Shown: positions 1 to 10,870, counted from the first letter of the stretch. The stretch is 64,000 bases of DNA from Candidatus Sphingomonas phytovorans (GCA_029202385.1 CP119314.1:1118501-1182500); one strand, 5' to 3'. Notes: a model not told the origin generated them from the letters alone. Numbers and translations are program-made.

Positions 1-2
1 CC

Positions 3-1790
3 CCGCCCGTGCGCGATACGCGCTTCATCCTGGAGCATGTGGTCGGCCTCGATCGCTATGCGAACCTGCCCGGTTTCGCCAACGCGACCCCCGATGTGGT
101 CGATGCGGTGCTTGACGAGGGCGGCAAGTTCGTCGCCGAGGTGCTGTTCCCGCTCAACCAGTCGGGCGATCTTGAGGGCTGCACCCGCCATGAGGACGGC
201 TCGGTCACCACGCCAAAGGGTTTCAAGGAAGCCTATGACAAGTTCGTCGAATCGGGCTGGGGCACGCTGTCCGCCCCGGCCGAGTTCGGCGGGCAGGAGA
301 TGCCGCACGTCGTCTCGACTGCGTTCCAGGAATATATGATCTCCTCCAACATGGCGTTCGCCATGTATCCGGGCCTGACCCATGGAGCGATCGCGGCGCT
401 GCTGGTCAAGGGTACCGACGAGCAGAAGGCGAAATACGTCCCCCATATGGTCTCGGGCAAGTGGGGCGGGACGATGAACCTGACTGAGCCGCAGTGCGGC
501 ACTGATCTGGGCCTGATCCGCACCCGCGCCGAGCCGCAGGCTGACGGTTCCTATGCGATCACCGGCACCAAGATCTTCATCTCGTCGGGCGAGCATGACC
601 TGACCGAGAACATCATCCATCTCGTCCTGGCCAAGACGCCGGGCGCGCCGGAAAGCTCGAAGGGCATCTCGCTGTTCGTCGTGCCGAAGTTCTTCGTCAA
701 CGACGACGGATCGCTCGGCGCGCGTAATGCGGTGTCGTGCGGCTCGATCGAGCACAAGATGGGCATCCACGCCAACTCGACCTGCGTGATGAACTATGAC
801 GGGGCGACGGGCTGGCTGGTCGGCGAGGAGATGAAGGGCCTCGCCGCGATGTTCATCATGATGAACGCAGCGCGCCTCGGGGTGGGGTTGCAGGGACTCG
901 GAGTCGCGGAGACAGCTTATCAGAACGCCGTCCAGTATGCGCATGACCGTCGCCAGGGCCGCGCGCTGACCGGCGCCAAGGATCCGCAGGAAAAGGCCGA
1001 CACCCTGTTCGTCCATCCCGACATCCGCCGGATGCTGATGGACTCGAAGGCGCTGACCGAGGGGCTGCGCGCGCTCTGCCTGTGGGGTGCCCTCCAGGCC
1101 GACCTGGAACATGCCGCCGCGAGCGAGGAGGAGCGTCAGCTCGCCGCCGACCTGGTCGGGCTGCTGACCCCTGTCATCAAGGGTTATGGCACCGACAAGG
1201 GCTATGAGATCGCGACCAATGCGCAGCAAGTCTATGGCGGCCATGGCTACATCGCCGAATGGGGCATGGAGCAATATGTCCGCGATGCCCGGATCTCAAT
1301 GATTTACGAAGGCACCAACGGAATCCAGGCAATGGACCTGGTCGGCCGAAAACTTGCCATGAACGGCGGCCGCGCGGTGCAGGTGTTTTTCAAGGTCGTC
1401 GGCGAGGATGTGGCGGCTGGCAAGGCGGACCCGGCGATCGCCGATTTCGCTGAGCGCCTCGAAAAGGCCAGCGGCGAATTGCAGCAGGCGACACTCTGGT
1501 TCCTCCAGAACGGCATGAAGAGCCCTGACAATGTCGGAGCGGGCGCTCAGCCCTATCTGCACCTGATGGGCATCGTCGCAGTCGGCCTGATGTGGCTGCG
1601 CATGGCCTCGGCCGCTGCGAAGCTGAAGGCAGCGGGCGAGGGGGATGCCGCCTTCCTCGATGCGAAGCTGGTGACTGCGCGTTATTTCGCTGAGCGGATC
1701 ATGCCTGATGCCGGGGCGTTGCGCCGGAAGATCGAGGGCGGTGCCGAATCGCTCATGGCCCTTCCGCCGGAGATGTTCGTCGCGGCCTGA
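3..1790 (+). CDS. acyl-CoA dehydrogenase, 5' end cut by window
   Basis: FAD-dependent acyl-CoA dehydrogenase, which oxidises an acyl-CoA to the 2-enoyl-CoA in beta-oxidation-like pathways. The reading frame is open to the window edge (P-P-V-R-D-T-R), and family members normally have a few more residues before the R-D-T-R motif. The true start therefore probably lies upstream, although an internal GTG exists at 9. The middle domain carries the [11 protein letters not shown] flavin/substrate motif near residue 160. The catalytic glutamate lies in I-Y-E-G-T-N-G-I-Q, near residue 434. The roughly 590-residue length and long C-terminal extension fit the subgroup with an extra C-terminal domain (DmdC-like) rather than the classical 380-residue enzymes. 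The substrate cannot be read from sequence. It converges on the SleB-like gene, with no shared operon. Confidence 0.93.
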   Translation, partial: PPVRDTRFILEHVVGLDRYANLPGFANATPDVVDAVLDEGGKFVAEVLFPLNQSGDLEGCTRHEDGSVTTPKGFKEAYDKFVESGWGTLSAPAEFGGQEMPHVVSTAFQEYMISSNMAFAMYPGLTHGAIAALLVKGTDEQKAKYVPHMVSGKWGGTMNLTEPQCGTDLGLIRTRAEPQADGSYAITGTKIFISSGEHDLTENIIHLVLAKTPGAPESSKGISLFVVPKFFVNDDGSLGARNAVSCGSIEHKMGIHANSTCVMNYDGATGWLVGEEMKGLAAMFIMMNAARLGVGLQGLGVAETAYQNAVQYAHDRRQGRALTGAKDPQEKADTLFVHPDIRRMLMDSKALTEGLRALCLWGALQADLEHAAASEEERQLAADLVGLLTPVIKGYGTDKGYEIATNAQQVYGGHGYIAEWGMEQYVRDARISMIYEGTNGIQAMDLVGRKLAMNGGRAVQVFFKVVGEDVAAGKADPAIADFAERLEKASGELQQATLWFLQNGMKSPDNVGAGAQPYLHLMGIVAVGLMWLRMASAAAKLKAAGEGDAAFLDAKLVTARYFAERIMPDAGALRRKIEGGAESLMALPPEMFVAA

Positions 1791-1861
1791 GAGGTCGGAG
1801 AACGGTCCAGCGCCGTGCTTCGTTTACTTCCGGCATGACGCTTGAGGTAGATGAGGGGATT

Positions 1862-3220
1862 CTACCGGGCAGCCGGTGACTGGTTGGCGGGCGCCGGCAG
1901 CGCAGTCGCAGGCTTTGCCGGGGGAGGCGCCGCTTCCACCTTCCGCCGTACGCCCGACAACTCCGGTACTGGTCTGATCGTCGTCGCCACTGGGGGCGGC
2001 GATACCGATGTAGTGCCCGCCAGGCTCTCCAGCTTGAAAGTGTCGGCCTGTCGCGCGACCGGCACCAGCACTTGCAGTTTCATGCACTGGCTGAAATCCG
2101 TCCGCTTGAACTCCGTGCAGTTCCACAGCGCCTTGTCGTAATTGCGGGCGCGGTCGCGCAGATAGCTGAATGACATCGCCGCGATCTGGGTCGGCTGAAG
2201 TGGCAGGGCGCCCGGTGTCTTCGCCTTGTTCGTCCAGCCCATCACCTTGCAATAAGGACGCTCCCCGCAGGTGCGTGTTGCGAGCAGGGCAAAGGCGTCC
2301 GGCGGCATGCGCGGATCGAGCGTCAGCAGGAAGCTGTTGGTGTCTGTCGTCAGCGACGGTGGTAGTGCGGCGCCCGCGGCAGCCGCTTCGACGACGGCGG
2401 AGGACGCTTCGACCAGCGCCGCGCCCGTCTTGTGCGCGTCGGAATAGAGCGCGAGTTGCGAAACGACGGGTTCGTCGGACGATACATGCCGGTTGAACGC
2501 GGGTGGCGTGCCCCACCAGCCGGTCCAGCGGAAGAACAAATGGGTCCGGACCGCGGCGATCTTGTCTAGGCTCGACTGCCAATAGGGTACGACCCAGTCG
2601 GTATGGTAATGGGTGGCATAGCCGACCGGCTTGTAGACGTTGCCGCTCAGTGCCAGCGTGGCGGTCTCGCGGGCTCGCATCCAGGCCGCGTCGGACCAGC
2701 GATGCCTGACCAGCGCGCCATCGCAGGTGAAGGTGAACTGGCATCCGGTCACCCGGTCGGAACCCTGGAACACCACGCCGCAGATCGTCTTCGGAAAGGC
2801 CGGATGACGTGCCCGGTTGATCACGACTTGCGCCACCGAACGCTGGCCAAGCGTGTCGTCACCGGCTTCGTAGAGTACGCCGGCGGCGAGGCAATCGATC
2901 GCGCGCGCGCGTTGTTCGTCGGTGCCGACGAACTTGAAGGGGCGTGCCGCCGGATTCGGGCCGGTGGAGAACGGGACCGATGCGTTGAACGCCCGGGCAT
3001 CGTCGGGTGCCAGATCTTGGAATGCCACCGGCTCTACCGGAGGCAGCTCGGCCTTGGGAACGACCCGCTGCGGCAGCCGCTTGACCGGATGATGTAGCAA
3101 GACCGGCGGCGCCTTGAGCACGACAAACATCGGCAGCGCGATCGCCGCAATTGCGACCAGCGACAGAAGGTGGTTCAGGCCGAGACGTGGCGTGCCCGGC
3201 TGGGCGGAAGGCTGTGACAT
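1862..3220 (-). CDS. SleB-type cell wall hydrolase, membrane anchored
   Basis: Predicted peptidoglycan hydrolase of the SleB/CwlJ family, 452 residues. An N-terminal hydrophobic segment at about residues 17-36 suggests a single membrane anchor, with the rest periplasmic. A Pro-rich linker follows. The hydrolase domain lies at about residues 105-215 and has the family's conserved Glu (E118 in L-Y-E-A-G) plus the Q-V-V-I-N-R-A and C-Q-F-T-F-T-C-D-G blocks. The roughly 200-residue C-terminal part matches no domain I recognise and is Ala/Pro-rich at the end. Alphaproteobacteria do not sporulate, so the role is more likely wall remodelling than spore germination. The gene stands alone between a convergent dehydrogenase and a small secreted protein. 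Confidence 0.88.
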   Translation of the reverse strand: MSQPSAQPGTPRLGLNHLLSLVAIAAIALPMFVVLKAPPVLLHHPVKRLPQRVVPKAELPPVEPVAFQDLAPDDARAFNASVPFSTGPNPAARPFKFVGTDEQRARAIDCLAAGVLYEAGDDTLGQRSVAQVVINRARHPAFPKTICGVVFQGSDRVTGCQFTFTCDGALVRHRWSDAAWMRARETATLALSGNVYKPVGYATHYHTDWVVPYWQSSLDKIAAVRTHLFFRWTGWWGTPPAFNRHVSSDEPVVSQLALYSDAHKTGAALVEASSAVVEAAAAGAALPPSLTTDTNSFLLTLDPRMPPDAFALLATRTCGERPYCKVMGWTNKAKTPGALPLQPTQIAAMSFSYLRDRARNYDKALWNCTEFKRTDFSQCMKLQVLVPVARQADTFKLESLAGTTSVSPPPVATTIRPVPELSGVRRKVEAAPPPAKPATALPAPANQSPAAR

Positions 3221-3685
3221 GGGCGCAGGCGTTCAGTGATGAAGGAAGCGGCGCGGAAGGGAGATCAAGGGCGGCTCCTGGCGGTCGGACTGGTGGGCCT
3301 TACTCCAGAACGCTTCGGACACGAAATGGTTCGAGCGAGTCTCTCGTAGGGACAATGCCTGGTTGACCGGAACCGCTGGGGTGGATCCCTTTCCTGATAC
3401 CCCGCATGCGAGTCGCGACGCGGGGAAGAGGTCGACCTGTCTTGTTCCCCTTTGGGTATGATGTGAAGCGAAGGCCGTGCTGGAGATAGTTCTGGCGTCA
3501 GTCCGGCTGGAGGTGTCGCCTGGCCATCGTGGATGCCAGGCGAGCGTACCACGGCGTTCGGCCTCTGCCGGCCAAGCGTGATCAAATCGAACTGGTCGAT
3601 GGCAGACCCGACAATTGCCAACAGCGGCCGTCACTCCGGGATCATCGCCCGCCCTTGGCAAGCCCGCCCTTGGCAAGGTTGCTGC
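3221..3685. other. gene-free interval with a 15-bp tandem duplication
   Basis: No convincing gene in about 465 bases. Open frames on both strands lack family features and a good ribosome-binding site. A perfect 15-base unit (GCCCGCCCTTGGCAA) is repeated twice in tandem at 3647-3661 and 3662-3676, just beyond the end of the small exported protein. The interval should hold the promoter of the SleB-like gene at its left end, since that gene starts at 3220 and reads leftward. Confidence 0.5.
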
Positions 3686-4006
3686 TTATTCCGGCCAGAA
3701 TCCAGTGGCTTCACAAAGATCCCATTGATCTGCCGTCTTGATGCCGCAGGCCCGGTCGCCTTTGGGGCAGTGCTGGACTGCCGCCTGATATCGGCTGGAG
3801 CAGCTCTTGGGAGGGACAATGCCGGGCCGGCTCACCTTGGCCGGGATCGGGATTACCTTTACCATCGCGACGGCTGGAACGATCTTCGGCGCTACCGGAG
3901 TCGTGGTCGCGGCGGATGCAGTGCTGTCGCCGCGCTGCCCGAAAATCATGGGCCACACCAGAAACAACGCCAGCATCACGCTGACGCAAATCATCGCCCT
4001 GTGCAT
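3686..4006 (-). CDS. small exported Cys-containing protein, unknown function
   Basis: 106 residues. The N-terminus (M-H-R-A-M-I-C-V-S-V-M-L-A-L-F-L-V-W) is a signal or anchor segment, followed by an Ala/Thr/Pro-rich stretch. The compact C-terminal half has three or four cysteines in the pattern C-S-S-R-Y-Q-A-A-V-Q-H-C ... C-G-I ... L-C-E, which looks like a small disulfide-bonded periplasmic domain. The ATG at 4006 is preceded by GGGGGA at suitable spacing. I do not recognise a named family. Coding signature is reasonable and the gene is downstream of cysK on the same strand (68-base gap), so cotranscription is possible. Confidence 0.6.
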   Translation of the reverse strand: MHRAMICVSVMLALFLVWPMIFGQRGDSTASAATTTPVAPKIVPAVAMVKVIPIPAKVSRPGIVPPKSCSSRYQAAVQHCPKGDRACGIKTADQWDLCEATGFWPE

Positions 4007-4074
4007 CTCATGTCCCCCGCAACGCCCCCGCGCCGACCACCGAAATATAGCCGACGCGGATGCTTTGCGCGAGA

Positions 4075-4995
4075 TTAACTTTCCGGAAGGAAGTCCGGCA
4101 CCGACAGATAACGCTCGCCGGTGTCATAATTGAATCCAAGCACCCGGACGCCGCCGGGAAGCTCAGGCAGTTTCTGGAGGATCGCGGCCAGTGTCGCACC
4201 GGAACTGATGCCGACCAGCATGCCTTCCTCGCGCGCCGCCCGGCGTGCCATGTCCTTGGCAACCGCCGCGTCGACCTTGATCGCGCCGTCGATCGCCTGG
4301 GTATGGAGGTTGGCCGGAACGAAGCCCGCGCCAATGCCCTGGATCGGGTGCGGACCGGGCTGGCCACCCGAGATGACCGGCGATGCCTCGGGCTCGACCG
4401 CATAGACCTTCAGATGTGGCCATTCCTTCTTCAGCGTTTCGGCAACGCCGGTGATGTGGCCGCCGGTGCCGACCCCGGTGATGATCACATCGATCGGCGA
4501 ATCGCGGAAATCGTTCAGGATCTCTTGCGCCGTGGTGCGAACATGCACGTCGATATTGGCCGGATTCTCGAACTGCTGGGGCATCCAGGAATTGGGCGTC
4601 TGCGATACGAGTTCGATCGCGCGCTCGATCGCGCCCTTCATGCCCTTTTCGCGCGGCGTGAGGTCGAAGGAGGCACCATAGGCAAGCATCAGGCGGCGCC
4701 GTTCGAGCGACATGCTCTCCGGCATGACGAGGACGAGCTTGTAACCCTTCACCGCCGCGACCATCGCCAGGCCGACGCCGGTATTGCCGCTGGTCGGTTC
4801 GATGATCGTGCCGCCGGGTTTGAGGTCGCCCGACTTTTCGGCCGCCTCGATCATGCTCAGCGCGATGCGGTCCTTGATCGAGCCCCCGGGATTGGAGCGT
4901 TCGGACTTGATCCATACCTCGGCGCCCGGGAACAGCTTCTGCACTCGGATGTGCGGCGTATTGCCGATTGTTTCGAGGATCGTGTTGGCTTTCAT
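4075..4995 (-). CDS. cysK: cysteine synthase A
   Basis: PLP-dependent O-acetylserine sulfhydrylase, the last step of cysteine synthesis: O-acetylserine plus sulfide gives cysteine. At 306 residues it is the usual length. The PLP lysine is K41 in G-G-S-I-K-D-R, the substrate loop T-S-G-N-T is at 68-72, and the phosphate-binding glycine loop [10 protein letters not shown] sits near residue 176. The start codon overlaps the stop of the upstream MFS gene by four bases (ATGA), so the two are probably translationally coupled. This pairing suggests the exporter may handle a cysteine- or sulfur-related metabolite, but that is inference. The C-terminus ([11 protein letters not shown]) is intact. CysM is unlikely because the motif spacing follows CysK. 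Confidence 0.95.
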   Translation of the reverse strand: MKANTILETIGNTPHIRVQKLFPGAEVWIKSERSNPGGSIKDRIALSMIEAAEKSGDLKPGGTIIEPTSGNTGVGLAMVAAVKGYKLVLVMPESMSLERRRLMLAYGASFDLTPREKGMKGAIERAIELVSQTPNSWMPQQFENPANIDVHVRTTAQEILNDFRDSPIDVIITGVGTGGHITGVAETLKKEWPHLKVYAVEPEASPVISGGQPGPHPIQGIGAGFVPANLHTQAIDGAIKVDAAVAKDMARRAAREEGMLVGISSGATLAAILQKLPELPGGVRVLGFNYDTGERYLSVPDFLPES

Positions 4996-6275
4996 CGTGC
5001 GGCCTCCATCTCAATATCTGCGGCGTCCTGCGGCGTCGCGGGGGGGGCGAATGTACGGGCGTTGCGGATGCTCGGGAAGAGCCAGGTCCACAGGATGGTG
5101 ACGACGATCGCGCCGCCGCCGCCGACCAGCACCGCGCCGATCGGGCCGAGGGCCGAGGCGAGGAAGCCCGATTCGGCCTCACCCAGCTCGTTGGACGCCG
5201 ATATGGTCAGCTGAGAGACGGCGCCCACCCGGCCGCGCTTGTCGTCCGGCGTGTGGAGCTGGATCAGCGACTGGCGGATATAGACCGAGAACATGTCCGC
5301 CGCCCCGGCGACGCCGAGCGCAATCAGGCTGAGCGGCATCGAGGTCGACAGGCCGAACAATACCGTGGCGGAGCCATAGACCAGCACCGAGCCGAGCATC
5401 TTCGGGCCCACATTGGTCTTCAGCGGGCGGAAGGAGAAGAACAGGGCGGTCACCGATGCACCCACCGCCGGGGCAGCCGCGAGGGCGCTCAGGCCCTGCG
5501 GGCCGACCTTCAATATGTCATGGGCGTAGATCGGCAGCAGCGCGCTGGTGCCGGCGAGGAATACCGCGAAAAGGTCGAGCGTGATCGTCCCCAGGATCAT
5601 CTTGTTCTGCCAGACATAAGCTAGCCCGTCGGCGATCTGCCTGATCGGGTGGGCGGTGCTGACGGCGATGGTGCGGGCGACCGGGCCGATCATCATCAGG
5701 CAGATCAGCGCCCCGCTGAACAGGGCGGTCGCGAGGAAATAAGCGGCCGACGGCGCGATGGCATAGGCGAAGCCGCCGATCGCGGGGCCGATGATCGTGC
5801 CGACTTGCCAGGAGATCGAGCTGAGCGCGATCGCGGTCGGCAGCACCTCCCGCGGCACGAGATTTGGGGCCAGTGCCGAAAAGGCCGGACCGGCGAACGC
5901 GCGGCCGAACCCGAGCAGTACGGCGACCGAGAACAGCACCGGCAGCGACATCCAGCCCTCATAGGTGGCCAGGGCCAGAATGAAGGCGCAGAGGATCTGC
6001 AGCGAGACGGTGACGCGCGTGATCCAGCGGCGGTCGAATCGGTCGGCGACCCAGCCCGTGATCGGCGTCGAGAGGAACAGCGGCACGAACTGAAGCAGGC
6101 CGATCAGCCCGAGCTGGGCCGCGGCCCCGGCTGGCGACATGGTCTGGCGGGCGATGGTATAAGTCTGCCAGCCGATCACGATGATCATGCCGTTCTGCGC
6201 CAGTGTCATGCAGAAGCGGGCGGCCCAATAGGCCCGGAAGTTGGCGATGCGGAACGGGTGGGGAGGCGATTCCAT
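4992..6275 (-). CDS. MFS transporter, EntS-like exporter family
   Basis: Integral inner-membrane transporter of the major facilitator superfamily, 427 residues and about 12 hydrophobic segments. The N-terminus ([14 protein letters not shown]) and the A-D-R-F-D-R-R loop between helices 2 and 3 are typical of the EntS/MFS_3 group, whose members export siderophores or other small metabolites. The start is set at the ATG at 6275. The open frame continues 66 codons upstream, but that stretch is Arg-rich, non-membrane and runs into pdhA. The gene is divergent from pdhA, and the 150-base gap contains a perfect palindrome at 6309-6325. Its end overlaps cysK by four bases. Substrate unknown. Confidence 0.9.
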   Translation of the reverse strand: MESPPHPFRIANFRAYWAARFCMTLAQNGMIIVIGWQTYTIARQTMSPAGAAAQLGLIGLLQFVPLFLSTPITGWVADRFDRRWITRVTVSLQILCAFILALATYEGWMSLPVLFSVAVLLGFGRAFAGPAFSALAPNLVPREVLPTAIALSSISWQVGTIIGPAIGGFAYAIAPSAAYFLATALFSGALICLMMIGPVARTIAVSTAHPIRQIADGLAYVWQNKMILGTITLDLFAVFLAGTSALLPIYAHDILKVGPQGLSALAAAPAVGASVTALFFSFRPLKTNVGPKMLGSVLVYGSATVLFGLSTSMPLSLIALGVAGAADMFSVYIRQSLIQLHTPDDKRGRVGAVSQLTISASNELGEAESGFLASALGPIGAVLVGGGGAIVVTILWTWLFPSIRNARTFAPPATPQDAADIEMEAAR

Positions 6276-6308
6276 CTGAGCGGGCTTTAGGCGTCCGATC
6301 CTCGGGGG

Positions 6309-6325
6309 AGCAATCGTCGATTGCT
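6309..6325. promoter_or_regulatory. palindrome in the MFS/pdhA divergent promoter region
   Basis: Perfect inverted repeat AGCAATCG-T-CGATTGCT, 17 bases, in the gap between the divergent MFS-cysK and pdhA-pdhB transcription units. Size and symmetry fit a dimeric repressor operator. No regulator gene is adjacent, so the binding protein is unknown. Confidence 0.45.
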
Positions 6326-6426
6326 TGGGGTCGCGAAACTTCTCATGCACCCGGACGATTGATGTCCGAGACGAAACGGGCCTATAGGCTCGCGTCCTCC
6401 CCCTACGGAAACGAGGTTTCCCACAC

Positions 6427-7470
6427 GTGGCCAAAGCCCCTGCTGCTCGGAAAAACGAGCCCCTGACGCCCAACCGCGAGCGTCCCGACGAACCCCAGCC
6501 CTACAAGGCGTCCAAGGAAGAGCTGCTCGAATTCTACAAGCAGATGCTGCTCATCCGCCGCTTCGAGGAGAAGGCGGGCCAGCTCTATGGCCTCGGCCTG
6601 ATCGGCGGTTTCTGCCATCTCTACATTGGCCAGGAAGCCGTCGCGGTCGGCCTGCAATCGGCGCTGACCGAAAAAGACAGCGTGATCACCGGTTATCGCG
6701 ACCATGGTCACATGCTGTTGTGCGGGATCCCGCCGCAGGATGTGATGGCCGAGCTCACGGGGCGCCAGGCAGGCATCTCGAAGGGCAAGGGCGGCTCGAT
6801 GCACATGTTCAGCGTCGAGCATAAATTCTATGGCGGCCACGGTATCGTCGGCGCGCAGGTCTCGCTCGGCACCGGGCTTGGCTTCAGCCATAAATACAAG
6901 GGCGATGGCGGCGTGTGCCTCGCCTATTTCGGCGACGGCGCCTCCAACCAGGGCCAGGTCTATGAAAGCTTCAACATGGCCGAGCTGTGGAAGCTGCCGG
7001 TCATCTACGTCATCGAAAACAACCAGTACGCCATGGGCACCAGCGTCAATCGCTCATCGTCCGAGGATCAGCTCTATCGCCGCGGCGAGAGCTTCCGCAT
7101 CCCGGGCATCCAGGTCGACGGCATGGACGTGCTTGCCTGCCGCGGCGCAGCTGAAGAGGCTCTGGCCTGGGTGCGCGCCGGCAAGGGGCCGATCATCCTC
7201 GAGATGAAGACCTATCGCTATCGTGGCCATTCCATGTCCGACCCGGCCAAATATCGCAGCCGCGAGGAAGTCCAGGCCGTCCGCGACAAGTCCGACCCGA
7301 TCGAGCATGTGAAGAAGCTGCTTGAGGAACTCGGTGCGAAGGAGGACGAGTTCAAGAAGGTCGATCAGGAGATCAGGAAAATCGTGAACGAAGCCGCCGA
7401 TTTCGCCGAACAGACGCCTGAGCCGGATCCAGCCGAACTCTACACCGACGTACTGGTGGAGTCCTACTGA
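6427..7470 (+). CDS. pdhA: pyruvate dehydrogenase E1 component, alpha subunit
   Basis: Thiamine-diphosphate-dependent decarboxylase subunit of the pyruvate dehydrogenase complex (pyruvate to acetyl-CoA, cytosolic), 347 residues. The TPP/Mg motif begins at F-G-D-G-A-S-N-Q-G (about 168-175) and closes with E-N-N at about 197-199. The phosphorylation-loop equivalent [11 protein letters not shown] is present. Start is the GTG at 6427, with a GGAAACGAGG sequence just upstream. The charged N-terminal extension is common in alphaproteobacterial E1-alpha. Its stop overlaps pdhB by one base (TGATG), so the two chains are made together for the alpha2beta2 heterotetramer. Confidence 0.96.
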   Translation: MAKAPAARKNEPLTPNRERPDEPQPYKASKEELLEFYKQMLLIRRFEEKAGQLYGLGLIGGFCHLYIGQEAVAVGLQSALTEKDSVITGYRDHGHMLLCGIPPQDVMAELTGRQAGISKGKGGSMHMFSVEHKFYGGHGIVGAQVSLGTGLGFSHKYKGDGGVCLAYFGDGASNQGQVYESFNMAELWKLPVIYVIENNQYAMGTSVNRSSSEDQLYRRGESFRIPGIQVDGMDVLACRGAAEEALAWVRAGKGPIILEMKTYRYRGHSMSDPAKYRSREEVQAVRDKSDPIEHVKKLLEELGAKEDEFKKVDQEIRKIVNEAADFAEQTPEPDPAELYTDVLVESY

Positions 7471-8831
7471 TGGCGATCGAGATCAAGATGCCGGCACTCT
7501 CCCCGACGATGGAGGAGGGCACGCTCGCGAAATGGCTCGTCAAGGAAGGCGACACGGTCAAGTCCGGCGATATCATGGCCGAGATCGAGACCGACAAGGC
7601 GACGATGGAGTTCGAGGCGGTCGACGAAGGCACGATCGGCAAGATCCTGGTCGCCGAGGGCACCGATAATGTGAAGGTCGGTACCGTCATCGCTGTGCTG
7701 AGCGCCGAGGGCGAAGAGGCTGCACCGGCTGCTCGGGCACCGGCCAAGCTTGCCGAGAGCGAAGCGCGGGCTGCCGAGCCGGTGAAGGCGCCGGAACGTG
7801 CCGAGATCAAGACACAGGCGCCTGAGCCCGAGGTTCCCGCTGGGACCGAGCTGGTCAAGCTGACTCTGCGCGAGGCATTGCGCGACGCGATGGCGGAGGA
7901 GATGCGCAAGGACGACCGCGTCTTCGTGATGGGCGAGGAAGTCGCGCAATATCAGGGTGCCTACAAGGTGACCCAAGGGCTGCTCGACGAATTCGGCGAC
8001 AGGCGCGTGATTGACACGCCGATCACCGAATATGGCTTTGCCGGCGTCGGCACCGGCGCGGCGATGGGCGGTCTTCGCCCGATCGTAGAGTTCATGACGT
8101 TCAACTTCGCGATGCAGGCGATCGACCACATCATCAACTCCGCCGCGAAGACCAACTACATGTCGGGTGGCCAGATGCGCTGCCCGATCGTGTTCCGTGG
8201 TCCCAACGGTGCGGCCAGCCGGGTAGGTGCCCAGCATTCGCAGAACTACGGCCCCTGGTACGCCAGCGTGCCAGGCCTGATCGTGATCGCGCCCTATGAC
8301 GCGGCCGACGCCAAGGGGCTGCTGAAGGCGGCAATCCGCAGTGAGGATCCGGTCGTGTTTCTCGAGAACGAACTGCTCTACGGTCGCACATTCGAGGTAC
8401 CCGCGCTCGATGATTATGTCCTGCCGATCGGCAAGGCGCGGATCATGCGCGAGGGCAAGGACGTCACGATCGTCAGCTATTCGATCGGCGTAGGCCTGTC
8501 GCTCGAAGCTGCCGAGGCGCTGGCAGCCGAGGGGATCGACGCCGAGGTGATCGATCTGCGCACGCTGCGTCCGCTCGACAAGCAGGCGGTGCTCAAGAGC
8601 CTGAAGAAGACCAATCGCATGGTCGTCGTCGAAGAGGGCTGGGCGACATGTTCGATCAGCTCCGAAATCCTCGCCATCGCGATGGAGGAGGGCTTCGACG
8701 ACCTCGATGCTCCCGTCCTGCGTGTGGCGAACGAAGATGTGCCGCTGCCCTATGCGGCCAATCTCGAGAAGCTCGCGCTGATCAACGCCGACAAGATCGT
8801 CGCGGCGGTGAAAAAGGTAACCTACCGCTAA
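7470..8831 (+). CDS. pdhB: pyruvate dehydrogenase E1 beta subunit with N-terminal lipoyl domain
   Basis: 453 residues. A lipoyl domain occupies residues 1-78, with the lipoylated lysine K43 in [10 protein letters not shown] mobile Ala/Pro/Glu linker follows (about 80-125), then the transketolase-like E1-beta domain from about 130 to the end. The E1-beta core has the [19 protein letters not shown] block. Fusion of a lipoyl domain to E1-beta is a known alphaproteobacterial arrangement. It lies directly after pdhA with a one-base overlap. No E2 (pdhC) or E3 gene follows. Instead there is a 250-base gap, so the rest of the complex must be encoded elsewhere. Confidence 0.96.
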   Translation: MAIEIKMPALSPTMEEGTLAKWLVKEGDTVKSGDIMAEIETDKATMEFEAVDEGTIGKILVAEGTDNVKVGTVIAVLSAEGEEAAPAARAPAKLAESEARAAEPVKAPERAEIKTQAPEPEVPAGTELVKLTLREALRDAMAEEMRKDDRVFVMGEEVAQYQGAYKVTQGLLDEFGDRRVIDTPITEYGFAGVGTGAAMGGLRPIVEFMTFNFAMQAIDHIINSAAKTNYMSGGQMRCPIVFRGPNGAASRVGAQHSQNYGPWYASVPGLIVIAPYDAADAKGLLKAAIRSEDPVVFLENELLYGRTFEVPALDDYVLPIGKARIMREGKDVTIVSYSIGVGLSLEAAEALAAEGIDAEVIDLRTLRPLDKQAVLKSLKKTNRMVVVEEGWATCSISSEILAIAMEEGFDDLDAPVLRVANEDVPLPYAANLEKLALINADKIVAAVKKVTYR

Positions 8832-8850
8832 CGGCAGCGTGGTGTCTTCG

Positions 8851-8875
8851 GGCGCCCGTCCCATGGATGGGCGCC
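8851..8875 (+). terminator. GC-rich hairpin after pdhB
   Basis: GGCGCCC (8851-8857) pairs perfectly with GGGCGCC (8869-8875) across an 11-base loop, 20 bases after the pdhB stop. There is no clear T-run, so this may be a weak or Rho-assisted terminator or a 3'-end stabiliser. Confidence 0.4.
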
Positions 8876-9082
8876 TGATGGCCGCATGCGTACGAACAGG
8901 TTTGACAAGGCGGTGACGGGGGAGCAATCGCGCCCCTGTCGGCGACTCGTCGGCGATCAGGAAGCAATCAGACCAATGCCAAGCGACAGTAGTCGATTAT
9001 CCGCGCCACTGGAGGCGCCGGGCCGGGTCTGATCCATCAGTCTCGCCCCGGGGTGCCGCCAGCGGTGCCCGTCGAGGTGAGA

Positions 9083-10846
9083 ATGAGCATATTGCCCCAA
9101 ACCGGCCCCCAAACCGGCCAGAGCCTTGCGCCGTTGTCGCGTATCGTACGCGTGAGAATGGCGTCGAGCTGGGCCGACATGATCGCCTTCCTGCTGCTGG
9201 CGGGCGCGGCTGTGCTGGTTATTCGCGGCGCGGAAGGGATGGCGGAGCCGCTGTCGCATCTCCGCATGGACCCTGTCACGCTCGATCCGGCGAACCTGCC
9301 GGCCTATGCGTTGCGGACCACGCTGCGCATGTTCGCCGCGCTGGGCGCCTCGCTGGTCTTCACGCTCGTCGTCGCGACGCTCGCCGCCAAGAGCAGGCGC
9401 GCGGAAATGGTGATCGTGCCCGCGCTCGACATCCTGCAATCGGTACCGATCCTCGGCTTCCTCACCTTCACCGTCACCTTCTTCATGGGGTTGTTTCCCG
9501 GCAGGCAACTGGGCGTCGAACTCGCGGCGATCTTTGCGATCTTCACCAGCCAGGCCTGGAACATGGCGTTCAGTTTCTACCAGTCGCTCCGATCGGTACC
9601 GTCTGATCTGGAAGAGGTGTCGCGCGGTTTCTCCCTGTCCCCCTGGCGCAGGTTCATCCGGCTCGAACTGCCCTTTGCCACTCCCGCTTTGGTGTGGAAC
9701 GCGATGATGTCAATGTCGGGCGGCTGGTTCTTCGTCGTCGCTTCGGAAGCGATCAGCGTCGGTAATACGCGGATCATGCTGCCGGGAATCGGATCATGGC
9801 TGGCGCTGGCGATCGACCAGGAGAATTTCCGTGCCATCGCGTGGGCGGTGGGTGCGATGGCGGTGGTGATCCTGCTGTATGACCAGCTTGTCTTCCGTCC
9901 GGTGGTGGCCTGGGCCGATCGTTTTCGGTTCGAGCAGACCGCGTCGCAGGATCGGCCGCAATCCTGGGCCTATGACCTGTTTCTGCGCGCGCGACTGCTG
10001 CCGGTGGTCTTCGCCCCCTTGATCGGGCTTGGACGGCTGCTGATGGCGATCGACCGTCGTCCGGCCCGGCGGCCCAGGGCACCGCGCGATATCGCGCCCG
10101 GGCGGGTCGGCCAAATCCTGTGGCTCGGGACGCTGGCGGTGGCGCTCGCGGGGGCCGGGTGGCTGGTGATCGGCTATGTCGCCTATCACCTTGCCTGGCG
10201 CGATGCGGCGACGGCGTTCGGCTTCGGACTCCTGACCATGCTGCGCGTGCTTGTCCTGATCGCGCTGGCCAGCCTGGTCTGGGTACCGATCGGGGTGTGG
10301 ATCGGGCTCCGTCCGCGATGGGCCGAACGCCTGCAGCCCGTCGCGCAGTTCCTCGCCGCGTTTCCGGCCAATGTGCTGTTCCCGTTCGCCGTCATCCTGA
10401 TCGTCAGCTGGCATCTGAACGTCGATATCTGGCTTTCGCCGCTGATGATCCTCGGCACTCAATGGTATATCCTGTTCAACGTGATCGCGGGCGCCAGCGC
10501 GATCCCGAACGATCTGCGCGAGGCCGCCAGCATGTTCGGCATAAGGCGCTGGCAATGGTGGCGGCAGCTCGTGATCCCGGGCATCTTTCCCTATTATGTA
10601 ACAGGGGCGCTGACAGCGTCCGGCGGCTCCTGGAATGCGAGCATCGTCGCCGAGGCGGTGTCGTGGGGAAGCCAGCATCTGGAGGCGAAGGGCCTCGGCG
10701 CCTATATCGCGAAAGCCACCGCCGCGGGTGATTATCCGCGCGTGACGCTGGGTATCGCGGTGATGTCGGTCTTCGTCATCGGTTTCAACCGGCTGCTGTG
10801 GCGGCCGCTCTACCGCTTCGCCGACCGCCGTCTCCGCCTCGGCTGA
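9083..10846 (+). CDS. ABC transporter permease, two fused permease domains (NitT/TauT type)
   Basis: 587 residues containing two copies of the binding-protein-dependent permease domain: about residues 25-280 and 345-580, each with multiple hydrophobic helices and an EAA-like coupling loop. The loops are L-E-E-V-S-R-G-F in the first half and L-R-E-A-A-S-M-F-G in the second. Such fused permeases form the whole membrane channel for nitrate/sulfonate/taurine-like or anion uptake. The start is placed at ATG 9083 because GAGGTGA lies five bases upstream. An earlier in-frame GTG at 9053 lacks this. The cognate ATPase gene follows after 24 bases. No periplasmic binding-protein gene is present on either side, so the substrate is unresolved. 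Confidence 0.9.
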   Translation: MSILPQTGPQTGQSLAPLSRIVRVRMASSWADMIAFLLLAGAAVLVIRGAEGMAEPLSHLRMDPVTLDPANLPAYALRTTLRMFAALGASLVFTLVVATLAAKSRRAEMVIVPALDILQSVPILGFLTFTVTFFMGLFPGRQLGVELAAIFAIFTSQAWNMAFSFYQSLRSVPSDLEEVSRGFSLSPWRRFIRLELPFATPALVWNAMMSMSGGWFFVVASEAISVGNTRIMLPGIGSWLALAIDQENFRAIAWAVGAMAVVILLYDQLVFRPVVAWADRFRFEQTASQDRPQSWAYDLFLRARLLPVVFAPLIGLGRLLMAIDRRPARRPRAPRDIAPGRVGQILWLGTLAVALAGAGWLVIGYVAYHLAWRDAATAFGFGLLTMLRVLVLIALASLVWVPIGVWIGLRPRWAERLQPVAQFLAAFPANVLFPFAVILIVSWHLNVDIWLSPLMILGTQWYILFNVIAGASAIPNDLREAASMFGIRRWQWWRQLVIPGIFPYYVTGALTASGGSWNASIVAEAVSWGSQHLEAKGLGAYIAKATAAGDYPRVTLGIAVMSVFVIGFNRLLWRPLYRFADRRLRLG

Positions 10847-10870
10847 CCCATCAGGAACAAGGAGCCCGAC

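Noticed and set aside
3233..3676. 147-codon minus-strand frame upstream of the SleB-like gene
   Set aside because: No family features, no ribosome-binding site and composition unlike the neighbouring genes.
7464..8927. 487-codon minus-strand frame across pdhB
   Set aside because: Antisense of a clear E1-beta gene.
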